From Helicobacter trogontum (lineage in GTDB: Bacteria > Campylobacterota > Campylobacteria > Campylobacterales > Helicobacteraceae): a DNA stretch of 47,693 nucleotides. The stretch covers positions 1-47,693 of the forward strand of contig NZ_JRPL02000016.1 of assembly GCF_000765905.2 (NCBI RefSeq), given 5' to 3'. Positions within the stretch are counted from its first letter, which is position 1, and each line of letters opens with the position of its first letter. The translations under genes were made by a program, and so were the position numbers. The notes beneath the pieces were generated by a model. It was not told where the DNA came from, made no database searches, and saw nothing but the letters and a program-made list of their open reading frames with translations. Below are positions 7,274 through 16,927 of this stretch, piece by piece.

Positions 7274-8364
7274 TTGCAAATGTGGGTTAATTTGGAGCGT
7301 GTTTTTTTGGTGATACTATATTTATAAGTATCTACATTATCACTTCGCTTTGGAGTAGCAGTAAGTCCCAAATGCACAGCACCCTCAAAATAATCTAACA
7401 CAGCCCTCCAGCTTCCTGTCTCATTTGCTCCACCTCTATGACACTCATCGATGATAATGAGATCAAAAAAATCTCTAGGATATTGCAAATAAAATTTACT
7501 TTCTAAGCTCTCTTGCGCGCTCTCTTTGTCATCTTGTGTTTCTTTTTCTCCTTGGGCTTGTGATCTATCCGTGCTACTTAAGCTCTGATAGATTCCAAAA
7601 AATACATCTGCACTTGTAGGCACTCTGCCATTATTTCTTTTTAATTCCTCTGAGCTAATTTCCTTGCAATCCCCTTCTATGGGATTAAATTCACTTAAAG
7701 CTTGATTTCGCAATGTGATACGATCACAAAGAAATAAAATCTTTGGCTTTCTATTGGCATTATTTATATTCCACCTTGCCTCAAGTAGACGATAACATAG
7801 TGCAAAGGCTATGGCAGTCTTGCCAGTGCCAGTGGCTAGAGTGAGTAGAATCCTTTTTTGGCCATTGATAAGGGATTGTATAACTCTATCAACGGCTATC
7901 TTTTGATAATATCGCAATTCTTTCTGTGGGATATAGAGCTCTTTTTGAATGATTAGCTTGTGTTGCCATTCTAGGAGATTTCCAAAAGTCCTATTAAACA
8001 AAATCTGTGGGCTTGGGAATTCTTCTATATATTCACCCCTTGAATAGTGCATATCATATTCAAAGATTTTATCGCCATTTGTAGCATATACAAAGCGGAT
8101 ATTTAAGATTTTGGCATATTCTATAGCTTGTGATAGTCCAGTTAGAGAATCTTTATAGAGTTTTTTAGCTTCAATGATAGCTAGATTATTACCTTGGAAG
8201 CTAAGCAGATAATCTGCATACTTTCTTATACCTCTTTTCCCACCAAGAAGTTTTCTGCCATCAGTAAAGTAATACTCCCTCTTAATGCAATCTTCACTCC
8301 AATTAGAATCTTTTAACTTTGTATCAATAAACTTTACCCGTGTGTCTATTTCTGATAAGTTCAT
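7258..8364 (-). pseudogene. hsdR: Type I restriction endonuclease HsdR, N-terminal fragment
   Basis: The 368 residues cover the nuclease domain and the start of the helicase motor of a type I restriction R subunit. The PD-(D/E)xK nuclease residues are seen as YADYLLSF and IIEAKK. The motor has Walker A (ATGTGKTA), the DECH box (DECHRGG) and motif III (GLTATPKR). Family members are about 800-1100 residues; here homology stops soon after SDNVDTYKY, and a short unrelated tail ends inside the inverted-repeat arm. No hsdM or hsdS is present. ATG 8364 is preferred to the TTG at 8388 because the protein then starts MNLSEIDTR. It cannot translocate DNA, so it is a relic. Confidence 0.85.
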
Positions 8365-8456
8365 GTATTTTATAGCCCTATCTTTCAAGATAAATTGGTA
8401 TTATACGCTTTTATTTGCTTAATTATACCATTCATCAAGTGTAGAACCAAAAATGT

Positions 8457-8858
8457 TTAGGTGAGTTGGTGGTTTTCTGGGTTTAGTAAATCTATCTTAG
8501 AATCTATACTTTTATCATATAGCTCTATCTTTTGTTGCAATTTTTCTTCCATTTTCATTAAGTTTTTTATATCATTTTTGACTTTATTTAGCTGCTTTTG
8601 TAATATTTCTTTTCTTCTAGGTGCTGTATCTATCCCTTGTGGAAACAAATAGACATATTCCTTTATGTCTTCCAAGCTCATATTAATAGAACGCAAACAT
8701 GCTACCCATTCTACCCATTTAATATCTTTCTCACTAAAATATTTAACACCATTTTTATCCCTATCTATAAAGGGAAATAATCCTTTTTTAACCCAAAATC
8801 TAAGTGTATGTGATGAGATACCAGTTTTTCTTTCTACTTCTATTATTGTATAAGCCAT
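8457..8858 (-). CDS. MerR-family transcriptional regulator
   Basis: This 133-residue protein has the MerR winged helix at its N-terminus (YTIIEVERKTGISSHTLRFW, then VKKGLFPF, KYFSEKDI and LRSINMSLEDIKEYV), followed by a long coiled-coil (residues about 80-120) for dimerisation. There is no Cys-rich metal site, so it is not a typical metal sensor; the AdhR/NmlR-like branch would fit. AAGGA precedes ATG 8858. It is divergent from the FAD oxidoreductase at 9169 and is its likely regulator, by analogy with MerR neighbours. The ligand is unknown. Confidence 0.8.
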   Translation of the reverse strand: MAYTIIEVERKTGISSHTLRFWVKKGLFPFIDRDKNGVKYFSEKDIKWVEWVACLRSINMSLEDIKEYVYLFPQGIDTAPRRKEILQKQLNKVKNDIKNLMKMEEKLQQKIELYDKSIDSKIDLLNPENHQLT

Positions 8859-9168
8859 ATTTAATCCTTTTTTTTATAGATACAAACTATTAGTATTGGA
8901 CATATTTTGTCCCCCTCCCTTTTTTAGTAAAACAAAGAGTAAGGACGCAATTCAATCATTAATTTATAATAATACCACTAGCAACTCTTCTTGCAATATG
9001 ATTATAGCCTATGAAAATGATATTCACTCATAGATTTAGGATATTTATGTTACTATATTTCACATACATTTTTATTAATTGTATCTTAAAATATCAAAAA
9101 CTACAATACAAAATATTTTATATTACAATTGGTGTCCTAATAATTTTTATTCATATCAAAGGACTTTT
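8859..9168. promoter_or_regulatory. Divergent control region between MerR gene and oxidoreductase gene
   Basis: This 310-bp region holds the promoters of both genes. GGACATATTTTGTCC at 8898-8912 is a short dyad (GGACA, five-base spacer, TGTCC) close to the MerR start and is a candidate operator. MerR proteins usually bind a dyad inside a long-spaced promoter; I could not place clear -35 and -10 boxes around it. Confidence 0.3.
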
Positions 9169-10794
9169 ATGCATAATACATACGATGCTATTATCATTGG
9201 CTCTGGCTTAGGTGGTCTTAGCTGTGGTGCTACACTATCAAAAGCTGGTAAAAAGGTCTTGGTATTAGAACAACACAATCTAATTGGTGGATGTGCGACG
9301 TGCTTTAAACGCAAAGGTATGCTTGTAGATGCTGGATTGCATGAGATGGACTTTGGGAAGCCAAATAGAGATATAAAGCATATTGTTTTTAAGCATTTAG
9401 AGCTTGATAAAAAGCTAGAGCTTATCACACTGCCAAGCGCATGGAGTATCATAGAGCAAAATAATCCAAATAAGATTCTTACAATCCCACATGGCAATAC
9501 ACAAGAAGCATTGATAAAAGCTTTCCCACATGAAGCAGAAGGCATTAGAAAATATTTTAAAAAGATTGATTTTCAAGGGTATTTAGTTAGAAGATTCCCA
9601 TTTGATATGAAGTTTTTAGATTTTTTCTTTGCACCACTTACTACACTTGTATTTTTTGCTTACAATATGCTACGCAATAAAAGTGTGGGTGAAGTGCTAG
9701 ATTCTTACATAAAAGATCCAAAGCTAAAGAGAATCCTAAATATCAATATCTCATATTATCATCACAATCCATTTAAATTTATTTGGAGCTATCATGCAAT
9801 AGCACAAAACAACTACTATAACAAAGGTGTGTATATAAAAGGCGGTTCACAAAGGCTATCAGACACACTTAGTGATATCATCACTCAAAATGGCGGAGAA
9901 GTAAAAGCAAATGCTGATGTAGTAGAAATCTTACTAGAAAACAAAAAGGCAAAAGGCGTAAAATACATAGATAAAAAAAGTAAAGCAGAAATAGAAATCT
10001 ATGCAGATACAATCATTGCAAATTGCGATCCACACATCGTATATACCAAGCTATTAGGCTCACTATCTTTAGATGAATATAAAAAAGATTCTAAATTAAC
10101 ACAAGATTTATTGCTTACTTCATCGCTTGTATCTTTGTATATGATATTTGATAAGAATCTAAGTGAACTTTATCCAAATATGGACTACTCTACTTTCATT
10201 GTAGATGAGAAATACTTTAATCTCCCATTTAATTCTGACAATGCAGATTCTGCAAATACGCCTATAGAGTGCCGTGATTTTGCTTTTATTAATTACTCTA
10301 AAATTGATAATGGACTAAGTAATAGAGATGATAGACATCTAGCAGTTGGTGCGGTGTATAGCTATTATGAAGAGTGGGAGAATCTAGACAAAGATGCCTA
10401 TAAGGCTAAAAAGCAAAAACTCCAAGATGCACTAGTAAAAAGACTAGAGAATGTATATCCAGATATTATGCAGCATTGTATCCACATAGAGCTTGCCACA
10501 CCAAAAACTATAGAGCGATATATAAGAACTAGAAAAGGTGTGATATATGGATATGATCAAGATAAAGAAGGCTTTATTGGTAGAGAAAGATTTAAATCAA
10601 AGAGTATAAAAAATCTCTACTTTGCATCAAGCTTTGGATTCCCAGGAGGTGGATTTACAGGAGCAATTTTAAGTGGATATAGAACTGCCAAGAAAATACT
10701 AGATCCATATTTTTATGCAAAAAGGATTGCGCTATGTGTAATCTTTGGCACTGCAGTTGGCACAGGGATAAGTATGTTAGCTAAAATGATATAG
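9169..10794 (+). CDS. FAD-dependent oxidoreductase, phytoene desaturase / retinol saturase-like
   Basis: This is a 541-residue flavoprotein. The N-terminus has the dinucleotide fold YDAIIIGSGLGGLSCGATL followed by VLVLEQHNLIGGCATCF, typical of the CrtI/NAD(P)-FAD amine-oxidase-like group. The C-terminus has the second FAD contact region (LYFASSFGFPGGGFTGAIL). Start: ATG 9169 directly before HNTYDAI, with AAAGGA upstream; an upstream ATG at 9079 would add an AT-rich, non-conserved stretch. The substrate cannot be told from sequence; no carotenoid genes are nearby. It is divergent from the MerR gene and is followed nine bases later by the DUF2147-like gene, so the two are probably cotranscribed. 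Confidence 0.8.
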   Translation: MHNTYDAIIIGSGLGGLSCGATLSKAGKKVLVLEQHNLIGGCATCFKRKGMLVDAGLHEMDFGKPNRDIKHIVFKHLELDKKLELITLPSAWSIIEQNNPNKILTIPHGNTQEALIKAFPHEAEGIRKYFKKIDFQGYLVRRFPFDMKFLDFFFAPLTTLVFFAYNMLRNKSVGEVLDSYIKDPKLKRILNINISYYHHNPFKFIWSYHAIAQNNYYNKGVYIKGGSQRLSDTLSDIITQNGGEVKANADVVEILLENKKAKGVKYIDKKSKAEIEIYADTIIANCDPHIVYTKLLGSLSLDEYKKDSKLTQDLLLTSSLVSLYMIFDKNLSELYPNMDYSTFIVDEKYFNLPFNSDNADSANTPIECRDFAFINYSKIDNGLSNRDDRHLAVGAVYSYYEEWENLDKDAYKAKKQKLQDALVKRLENVYPDIMQHCIHIELATPKTIERYIRTRKGVIYGYDQDKEGFIGRERFKSKSIKNLYFASSFGFPGGGFTGAILSGYRTAKKILDPYFYAKRIALCVIFGTAVGTGISMLAKMI

Positions 10795-10803
10795 GAGGAA
10801 GTG

Positions 10804-11268
10804 ATGAAATTTAGAATAATTAATTGTTTAGTGATGAGTATGACATTTGCATTTGCAAACGATATAAGTGGAATCTATCTTTTACCAAAAGATTCTAAAA
10901 ATAGGCAAAGTGTAGTTGAGGTTTTTAATAAAAATGAAAGATTTTATGGGGTTGGGTTTAGCACGACAAATGGAATCAATAATGATCTAGATTCAAATAA
11001 CCCAGATAAAAAACTTCAAAATCGCCCAATCCGTGGTAGTGTATTTTTAAACCTAAATTGTTCTGAAACTCCTTGTACTGGTCAAATTTACAGCTTTGAA
11101 AAAGGCAAGACCTATCCAGTCAAAGCTACATTAACAAACAATACTTTAGAGATAAAGGTTGATGTATTCTTTGGTCCTACACTCATTTGGGAAAAGCTAG
11201 ACAAATCACAAGCCGCCAAATATGAAAACCAAAGACTTGATATAAACTCACTTGAATTAATGAAATAA
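10804..11268 (+). CDS. DUF2147-like secreted protein
   Basis: This 154-residue protein has a signal peptide (IINCLVMSMTFAFA) and a mature part beginning with NDISGIYLLPKDS, then SVVEVFNKNERFYGV and a C-terminal LIWEKLD, resembling DUF2147 periplasmic proteins of unknown role. Two Cys in LNCSETPCTG could form a disulphide. AGGAGG lies five bases before ATG 10804, which is why I prefer it to the GTG at 10801. It follows the oxidoreductase closely and probably shares its transcript and MerR control. Confidence 0.65.
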   Translation: MKFRIINCLVMSMTFAFANDISGIYLLPKDSKNRQSVVEVFNKNERFYGVGFSTTNGINNDLDSNNPDKKLQNRPIRGSVFLNLNCSETPCTGQIYSFEKGKTYPVKATLTNNTLEIKVDVFFGPTLIWEKLDKSQAAKYENQRLDINSLELMK

Positions 11269-11663
11269 TAAATGGTAAGGCTAGACTTTAAAGGTTAAGT
11301 CATCATATTGGAAATCATTAAACCTCTAAATCTAGTGAGATGATAACAAATAAGCACAATAAACAAAATTTTATAACACAATGAAATGCTGTGTTATAAA
11401 ATAAGTGCCAAAAAACTCTAATAGAAACAAAAGGAGAGAAAACCTGCCCTGCCCTTATAAAACTCCTACTCTTATCGTCCACTCAACTTTATATATTACG
11501 TCAATGTATAGTCTATGTAATAAGCAGTTTCACTAGAGTTAGAATGAAGTAAAAAGAAATAAATGATAATCAGATTAAGTGCTTAGGAATCAACTAAACT
11601 TTCTGATACCTTTGTCCTAAAATTACCCTATCGAAACTACATTTTGCCATAAAGCAAAACATT
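11269..11663. other. Gene-free stretch with a 12-bp hairpin at 11369-11401
   Basis: No gene is seen. TTTTATAACACA (11369-11380) and TGTGTTATAAAA (11390-11401) form a perfect 12-bp stem with a nine-base loop. It lies 100 bp after the DUF2147-like gene and could end that transcript, although no long T-run follows. Confidence 0.45.
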
Positions 11664-12663
11664 AATAAATATCCACAATGCGACTTAAATAACGCTAGAG
11701 AGATAGCAAAGGGATAACAATATTATTGAAAGTGTTGAATACAAGCAAAAGGGGTTAAATCTAAAGGAATATTTGCAACTCTTAGATGTTAGGGATAAAA
11801 ATAAAAACAAATATAAATATATTACATTTAACAATATGAAAAAACCTGCTTATCTAAGTTTTTGATGATGAATGATTTGTATGTTATGTTGATATTATCG
11901 CAGATATAAGGTCTGTAATGAATGGTTAGCGAGTAAGAATGTAAGGGCGGTTTCATTTGCAAGTTATACGCATTATTCTAATATTTTATGTGCTACATTT
12001 GGTAACGAAGATATAAGAGATATTACTAAAAATGATATTTTAGCCATATTGCAAGATTATCAAACAAGTAACAAATTAGCTACTTGTAGATTGTTGTATT
12101 CTATATGTAAGCGTATTTTTAACTATATGAAAGCACTTGATTATATTATGTATAGTGTGTGTGATAGGATTAAATATAACATACTCTTTAAAAAGCATGA
12201 TGTAAAGCACCATGAATCCATACATAAGCAGGAATTAAAAGAGATATTAATTACACTTAATAAGGCTTTTAATAATATTGAAAGTGCATACAAGTATTAT
12301 AAAAAGCTAGATTATAATTTAATCCCTTTGATGTATAAGTTTAATATCTATGTTCCTTTAAGGGTTAAAAACATTATTAATCTTGAATGGAATGAAGTAG
12401 ATTTTAATAACAAAATGCTTGTAATCCCTGATTCCAAAATGAAACGAGGTAAAGAATTTAAATTACCTTTGAATACTCAAGCATTAGCTATATTAGAGTT
12501 TATGTATAAGCAAAAGTTAGATAAATATGTTTTTAGCCTTGCTTTGAGTGATAATGTGAGATATAAACGTGCTTTATATAATGCTTTATGTGAGTATAAA
12601 GAATTAAAAGATAATGGCAAATGGTATCATGGTGTAATCAAAGATTTATTTGATAAGTTGTAA
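11664..12663 (+). pseudogene. Tyrosine integrase, central and partial catalytic part (relic)
   Basis: The first 290 bases repeat, in inverted orientation, the middle of the integrase relic at 5771-6060, with a one-base loss near NNAREIAKG and other breaks. From 11893 to 12663 a single frame is open: core-binding domain (YKVCNEWLASKNVRAVSF, YSNILCATFGNEDI), then the start of the catalytic domain (VPLRVKNIINLEWNEVDF with the first catalytic Arg, and GKEFKLPL with the Lys). It ends at YHGVIKDLFDKL, before the HxxR and Tyr motifs. It is therefore inactive. With the minus-strand half it accounts for most of one integrase gene split by rearrangement. Confidence 0.8.
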
Positions 12664-12876
12664 CAAGAGATAATCCAAGCAAACCGTATTGCATGATGCA
12701 AATGACTATCATTAATCTAGATAATTTTTGCATAATTGCAATTTACATATTCTTGACTTTGATAAAGAACTATTCCGCACCGCAACATAACTGCTAGATC
12801 TTAATAAAATATAAGAACATTAGACTATACAAGAACTAGCCCATGAAAGCATAACATCACGCAAGGGTATAACATA

Positions 12877-14877
12877 TTACGCAAATAAAGATTTTACCCT
12901 TTTACAGATATTTTCAACACTAAAACCAAAATATTCAAATAATAAATCGCCCTTACCACTGGCTCCAAAAGATTCCATACTTAATACATCATCAGCAAAG
13001 ACATGAAGCTCTAAGCCTCTTTGTGCCTCAATAGCAAATACTTTAGAATCTCCAAAAAGACTTGCTCTATATTCCCTGCCTTGTTGCATGAATAACTCAA
13101 AGCAAGGCATGGACACAACTTGTGCTGCAATACCCTCATCCTCCAGTTGCCTTTGCGCTTTAATCGCTAGGCAAACTTCACTGCCACTTGCTACCAATGT
13201 AACTTTATTAAAATCTGTCCCATTTCGCGTAAAATCTAGCAACAACAAAGAGTGTGAAATAATATAAGCACCCTTTGACACATTATCCAAAGTCATGAAG
13301 TCCGTCTCTATAAGCGGAAGATTCTGTCTTGTCAAAATAAAACTTTGTGGTTTTTGTAAATTTAATGCAACTTGCCACGCCAAAACATTTTCATTTGCAT
13401 CAGCTACACGCCAATTCAATAAATTTGGCATAGCACGCAAATGACTTAGTTGCTCTATAGGCTGATGCGTTGCACCATCCTCACCAACACCAATAGAATC
13501 ATGTGTAAAAATATAAAAAATTTGAGCCTGCATGAGACTCGCAACACGGATACTGGGTGATAAATAATCGCTAAATACAAAAAAAGTTGCACAAAATGGT
13601 GTAAAAATACCATAATTTGCAAATGCATTAGTTATTGCACCCATAGCATGTTCACGCACACCAAAATGCATATTACTACCATGTGGAAAATCCATTGAAT
13701 CTTTAAGTGCCGTATTGTTGCTTGGAGCAAGATCGGCACTTCCGCCAATAAAGCCAACATTTGCTTGCGCTATAGCATTTAGTATCTTGCCATTACTAGC
13801 TCTTGTTGCTACCGCACTACCATAGGAAAGCCCTGCTCTGCCCCCCTCTTTTTGCATGTCATTTGCATGAGTGGAGTTTGTGTCGCCAAATACGGGAAAT
13901 GAAACACTATCAAAGTTCTTCTTTAATAATGTTTCAAGGTTTTTTTCTTGCCCACTTTTTTGTACAGCTATAAGCCAAGACTGATATGCCTTTTCTCCCC
14001 TCATTGCACTTTCTTGAAAGTATGCTCTACTCTCTTCGCTTACACGAAAAGTTTCATTACTAAACCCCATTTGTTTCTTACTTTCAAATATGACATCATG
14101 CCCCAACGGTGCTCCATGTGCATTATGGCTACCCTCTAAACCAACAGCATTCTTTGCAATCTTTGTCTTTGCTATAATAAGCGTTGGCTTACACGATTGC
14201 TTTGCTTCTAAAAATGCATTATTGATCTGCATGTAATCATGCCCACAAATCTCTAGTACAAAAAATCCCTGTGCTCTAAACCTTGCAGCAACATCTTCAC
14301 TAAAAGCAATATTTACATCCCCTTCAATACTAATATTATTGCTATCATAAATAAGGATTAGATTGTCAAGATTGTGATGCCCAGCAAGAGAGCAAGCCTC
14401 ATAACTAATCCCCTCTTCCAAATCACCATCACCACAGAAACAATATACTTTATGATTAATTACATCATTACCAAGCATAACTTGAGCACGTTTTGCTGCC
14501 ATTGCAAAACCTACTGCGTTTGCCACACCCTGTCCTAATGGACCAGTTGTAATCTCTACTCCATGCGTATGTCCATACTCTGGATGACCAGGAGTTTTTG
14601 AATGCAATTTGCGAAAACTACGCAAATCTCGCATGTCTATATCATAACCCCATAAATGTAATAACGCATAAAGCAAGGCACTTGCATGTCCACCACTAAA
14701 CACTAATCTATCACGATTGATCCAAGTTGCTTGTTGCGGATAGATCGCAATATGATTTGCTAGGACAACAGCAATATCAGCGAGTCCCAGAGGTGCACCT
14801 GGATGCCCACTATTTGCCTCTTGCACCATATCAGCACAAAGCATTCTCAATTCATTTGCGACTTGTTCATGTATCAT
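12877..14877 (-). CDS. tkt: Transketolase
   Basis: The 666-residue, thiamine-diphosphate-dependent enzyme of the non-oxidative pentose phosphate pathway transfers two-carbon units between sugar phosphates. Visible motifs: SGHPGAPLGLADIA at the N-terminus, the cofactor motif GDGDLEEGISYEA with DNLILIYDSNN, GGSADLAPSNNT, FGVREHAMGAI, and THDSIGVGEDGATHQPIEQL in the pyrimidine-binding domain. Length is normal. Start: ATG 14877 has AAGGA just upstream; ten extra codons upstream lack conservation. It lies directly beyond the integrase relic and marks the start of backbone genes. Confidence 0.95.
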   Translation of the reverse strand: MIHEQVANELRMLCADMVQEANSGHPGAPLGLADIAVVLANHIAIYPQQATWINRDRLVFSGGHASALLYALLHLWGYDIDMRDLRSFRKLHSKTPGHPEYGHTHGVEITTGPLGQGVANAVGFAMAAKRAQVMLGNDVINHKVYCFCGDGDLEEGISYEACSLAGHHNLDNLILIYDSNNISIEGDVNIAFSEDVAARFRAQGFFVLEICGHDYMQINNAFLEAKQSCKPTLIIAKTKIAKNAVGLEGSHNAHGAPLGHDVIFESKKQMGFSNETFRVSEESRAYFQESAMRGEKAYQSWLIAVQKSGQEKNLETLLKKNFDSVSFPVFGDTNSTHANDMQKEGGRAGLSYGSAVATRASNGKILNAIAQANVGFIGGSADLAPSNNTALKDSMDFPHGSNMHFGVREHAMGAITNAFANYGIFTPFCATFFVFSDYLSPSIRVASLMQAQIFYIFTHDSIGVGEDGATHQPIEQLSHLRAMPNLLNWRVADANENVLAWQVALNLQKPQSFILTRQNLPLIETDFMTLDNVSKGAYIISHSLLLLDFTRNGTDFNKVTLVASGSEVCLAIKAQRQLEDEGIAAQVVSMPCFELFMQQGREYRASLFGDSKVFAIEAQRGLELHVFADDVLSMESFGASGKGDLLFEYFGFSVENICKRVKSLFA

Positions 14878-15326
14878 TTTTTTCCTTTTCTCATCAAAAT
14901 ATACCAAGCATAAAAATTTTTACCATACATATATATGACTAATCTTATCTAAATATGTCATAACAGCTGATTAAATTGCAAAATTAATAGCATAAAAAAT
15001 TATCATGTTTTCAATACTGCCATATCATATACTTAAAGTTATACGCAACCTAATAACTACCGATTGAAAGTTGAGCACACAAAGTCTAGCAACATAAATA
15101 TTATAGGCAACATACTAAAATGCAAAGAAAAATAGTTTCAAGATATTATCACAAATTAGGAAGACCATGATAAGTATAATACCTGCCAACCTAACATGCT
15201 ATGCATATCAGAATAAAGATTTCATACGTCAACAACATACGCAAAGATAAATATTCATGAAGTAAAAGGCGATTATCCTTCATTCACAAACTAAACTTAC
15301 AAAAAGATAAAATAAAAAAACTTAAG
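14878..15326. other. Gene-free stretch upstream of tkt
   Basis: About 450 bases of AT-rich DNA. I see no open frame with a ribosome binding site, no tRNA and no clear hairpin; it presumably holds the tkt promoter. Confidence 0.3.
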
Positions 15327-15500
15327 TTATTTCTTCATAAGATTATAAAAAAGCACTCCAAACAAAGCAATTATCGCACCAAGACAAACAATTCCTATAA
15401 GCCATAAAACAATCGGCAGTATAAAGCCAAGCACCTTAAAGATGACAATGGTAAGACAAATCAAGACAACAAAAATCAAACCTAATTGTAAAAACTGCAT
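15327..15500 (-). CDS. Small hydrophobic membrane protein (57 residues)
   Basis: ATG 15500 with AAGGAG five bases upstream opens a 57-residue frame ending in TAA at 15327. Almost the whole protein is two membrane segments: LGLIFVVLICLTIVIFKVLG and then LPIVLWLIGIVCLGAIIALF, closing with the basic tail YNLMKK. No family is recognised. Codon composition and the strong binding site argue for a real gene. It lies on the same strand between tkt and the fumarase operon and may be read from the latter. Confidence 0.6.
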   Translation of the reverse strand: MQFLQLGLIFVVLICLTIVIFKVLGFILPIVLWLIGIVCLGAIIALFGVLFYNLMKK

Positions 15501-15637
15501 AAGCACTCCTTGTAATTATATGAAAGTCATTCTAATATAAAAAAGTTAATGTCATAAAAGTAACAAATTACAACCAAAATAAGTGATAACTCTATGACAT
15601 CACAAATACAATATCCTATCGTTAAAATTAAAAATTC

Positions 15638-16192
15638 TTATATTTGCCTGTAGGCAGATTGCCCTTGCTCATAAAAATTATTTCCATCGCTATCAATAGC
15701 AACAATAGCTGGAAAATCAACAACAGTCAGTTTTGCAACCGCCTCTGGACCAAGCTCTTCATAAGCAAGAACCTCATACTTTTGAATACATTTAGAAATC
15801 AAAGCAGCAGCACCACCAACGGCCACCATATACACAACACCATGTTTTTTCATAGAATCAATAACTGCTTGATTACGATATCCCTTACCAATCATACCAC
15901 TTATGCCCTGCTCAATGATCGTTGGTGTATATTTATCCATTCTACCACTCGTCGTTGGTCCTGCAGAACCAATGGCATTGCCAGGCTTTGCTGGGCTAGG
16001 TCCTAGATAGTAAATTGTCTGATTTACCAAATCGACAGGTAGTTTTTCACCCCGTGCCAATGCTTCTGTAAGTGCTTTATGTGCTGCATCTCTAGCAGCA
16101 ATAATTGTCCCAGATATTAATACAGTATCCCCTGCACGTAACTTTTTACCCTCTTCTCTAGTAAATGGGGCTTGTAATCTAACTTCTGACAT
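15638..16192 (-). CDS. Class I fumarate hydratase, beta subunit
   Basis: This 184-residue subunit of the oxygen-sensitive [4Fe-4S] fumarase catalyses fumarate to malate in the TCA cycle together with the alpha subunit. Motifs: LRAGDTVLISGTIIAARDAAHK, the IYYLGPSPAKPGNAIGSAGP loop, SGRMDKYTP, MIGKGYRNQAV and VGGAAALI. GAAGGAG precedes ATG 16192. It is the last gene of the set alpha (17786-18631), hemerythrin, hemerythrin, beta, and starts 30 bases after the second hemerythrin gene. The related tartrate dehydratase beta is the main alternative. Confidence 0.85.
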   Translation of the reverse strand: MSEVRLQAPFTREEGKKLRAGDTVLISGTIIAARDAAHKALTEALARGEKLPVDLVNQTIYYLGPSPAKPGNAIGSAGPTTSGRMDKYTPTIIEQGISGMIGKGYRNQAVIDSMKKHGVVYMVAVGGAAALISKCIQKYEVLAYEELGPEAVAKLTVVDFPAIVAIDSDGNNFYEQGQSAYRQI

Positions 16193-16222
16193 AAAATCTC
16201 CTTCAAAACAAAATTATATTAC

Positions 16223-16897
16223 TCACACTTTCATATCATTGATGTAAGTAATATTTGTACTGCAATGTTTGCAATATATTTTTTTTCCTTGCTGTATTTG
16301 CGTATGGATTGCATGTGAAATATTATATACCTTACCGCACATGCAACTATAGATATGCAATACACTATTTTTTTGGATTGCTTTTGTGCTATTAATAGTA
16401 GGATTATTTTCTGGTTTGCTTTGGGCTGAATGTTCAGATTCTACAAACGCATCTTCTAATATATTATTTTCAGATTCCAAATCCTTACGTTCCTCAGCCC
16501 TTTTCTTCTCCAACATTTCTTGCTGATATTCTCCGATACGCATATCTTCTTGCAATATATGTCTAACTAGCCATTGTTCAGTAATAATGGCTAATTGTTG
16601 CTTAAAATCATATTTTATATTTTTTATAAGAGAAGTCATTTCAGAAACAATTACCCTATGATGTTCCTTATGTATTTCTAGCGATGGAAATTGTATACTC
16701 TCCATATAAGCCTCTTCGTCTCTAAAATGAGTTTTCATATAATCAAATAATGCTATCAAAACTCGCTTAATTTCTAGTGGGTCTGTCTGCTTACCAATCA
16801 TATTGTCTGCTATATTGGCAAGTTCAAATAGCTTCTTATGTTGTTCATCGATCATAAAATTATGAACACTATATTCTTTACTCCATTTTGGTAGCAC
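16223..16897 (-). CDS. Bacteriohemerythrin with C-terminal zinc-ribbon-like tail (copy 2)
   Basis: This 224-residue cytoplasmic protein begins with a hemerythrin domain that should hold a di-iron oxygen-binding site. Ligand motifs in order: IDEQHKKLFEL, HFRDEEAYM, LEIHKEHHRVI and RHILQEDM. The C-terminus (about 170-220) has YSCMCGKVYNI and YCKHC, a CxC/CxxC set able to bind zinc. Start: GTG 16897 is preferred because AAAGGA lies six bases upstream and the protein then aligns end to end with its paralogue (LPKWSKEYSV against LLQWNDKYSV); a GTG at 16924 lacks a binding site. It is a tandem duplicate of 16928-17566. Confidence 0.85.
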   Translation of the reverse strand: MLPKWSKEYSVHNFMIDEQHKKLFELANIADNMIGKQTDPLEIKRVLIALFDYMKTHFRDEEAYMESIQFPSLEIHKEHHRVIVSEMTSLIKNIKYDFKQQLAIITEQWLVRHILQEDMRIGEYQQEMLEKKRAEERKDLESENNILEDAFVESEHSAQSKPENNPTINSTKAIQKNSVLHIYSCMCGKVYNISHAIHTQIQQGKKIYCKHCSTNITYINDMKV

Positions 16898-16927
16898 ACA
16901 TTGTCCTTTAGAATCTAAAAACACACA

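Noticed and set aside
7258-8364. Active restriction-modification system
   Set aside because: The R subunit is cut after the third helicase motif and no methylase or specificity gene is present.
9079-9168. 30-codon N-terminal extension of the oxidoreductase
   Set aside because: ATG 9169 has AAAGGA directly upstream and starts at the conserved dinucleotide fold; the extension is AT-rich and non-conserved in character.
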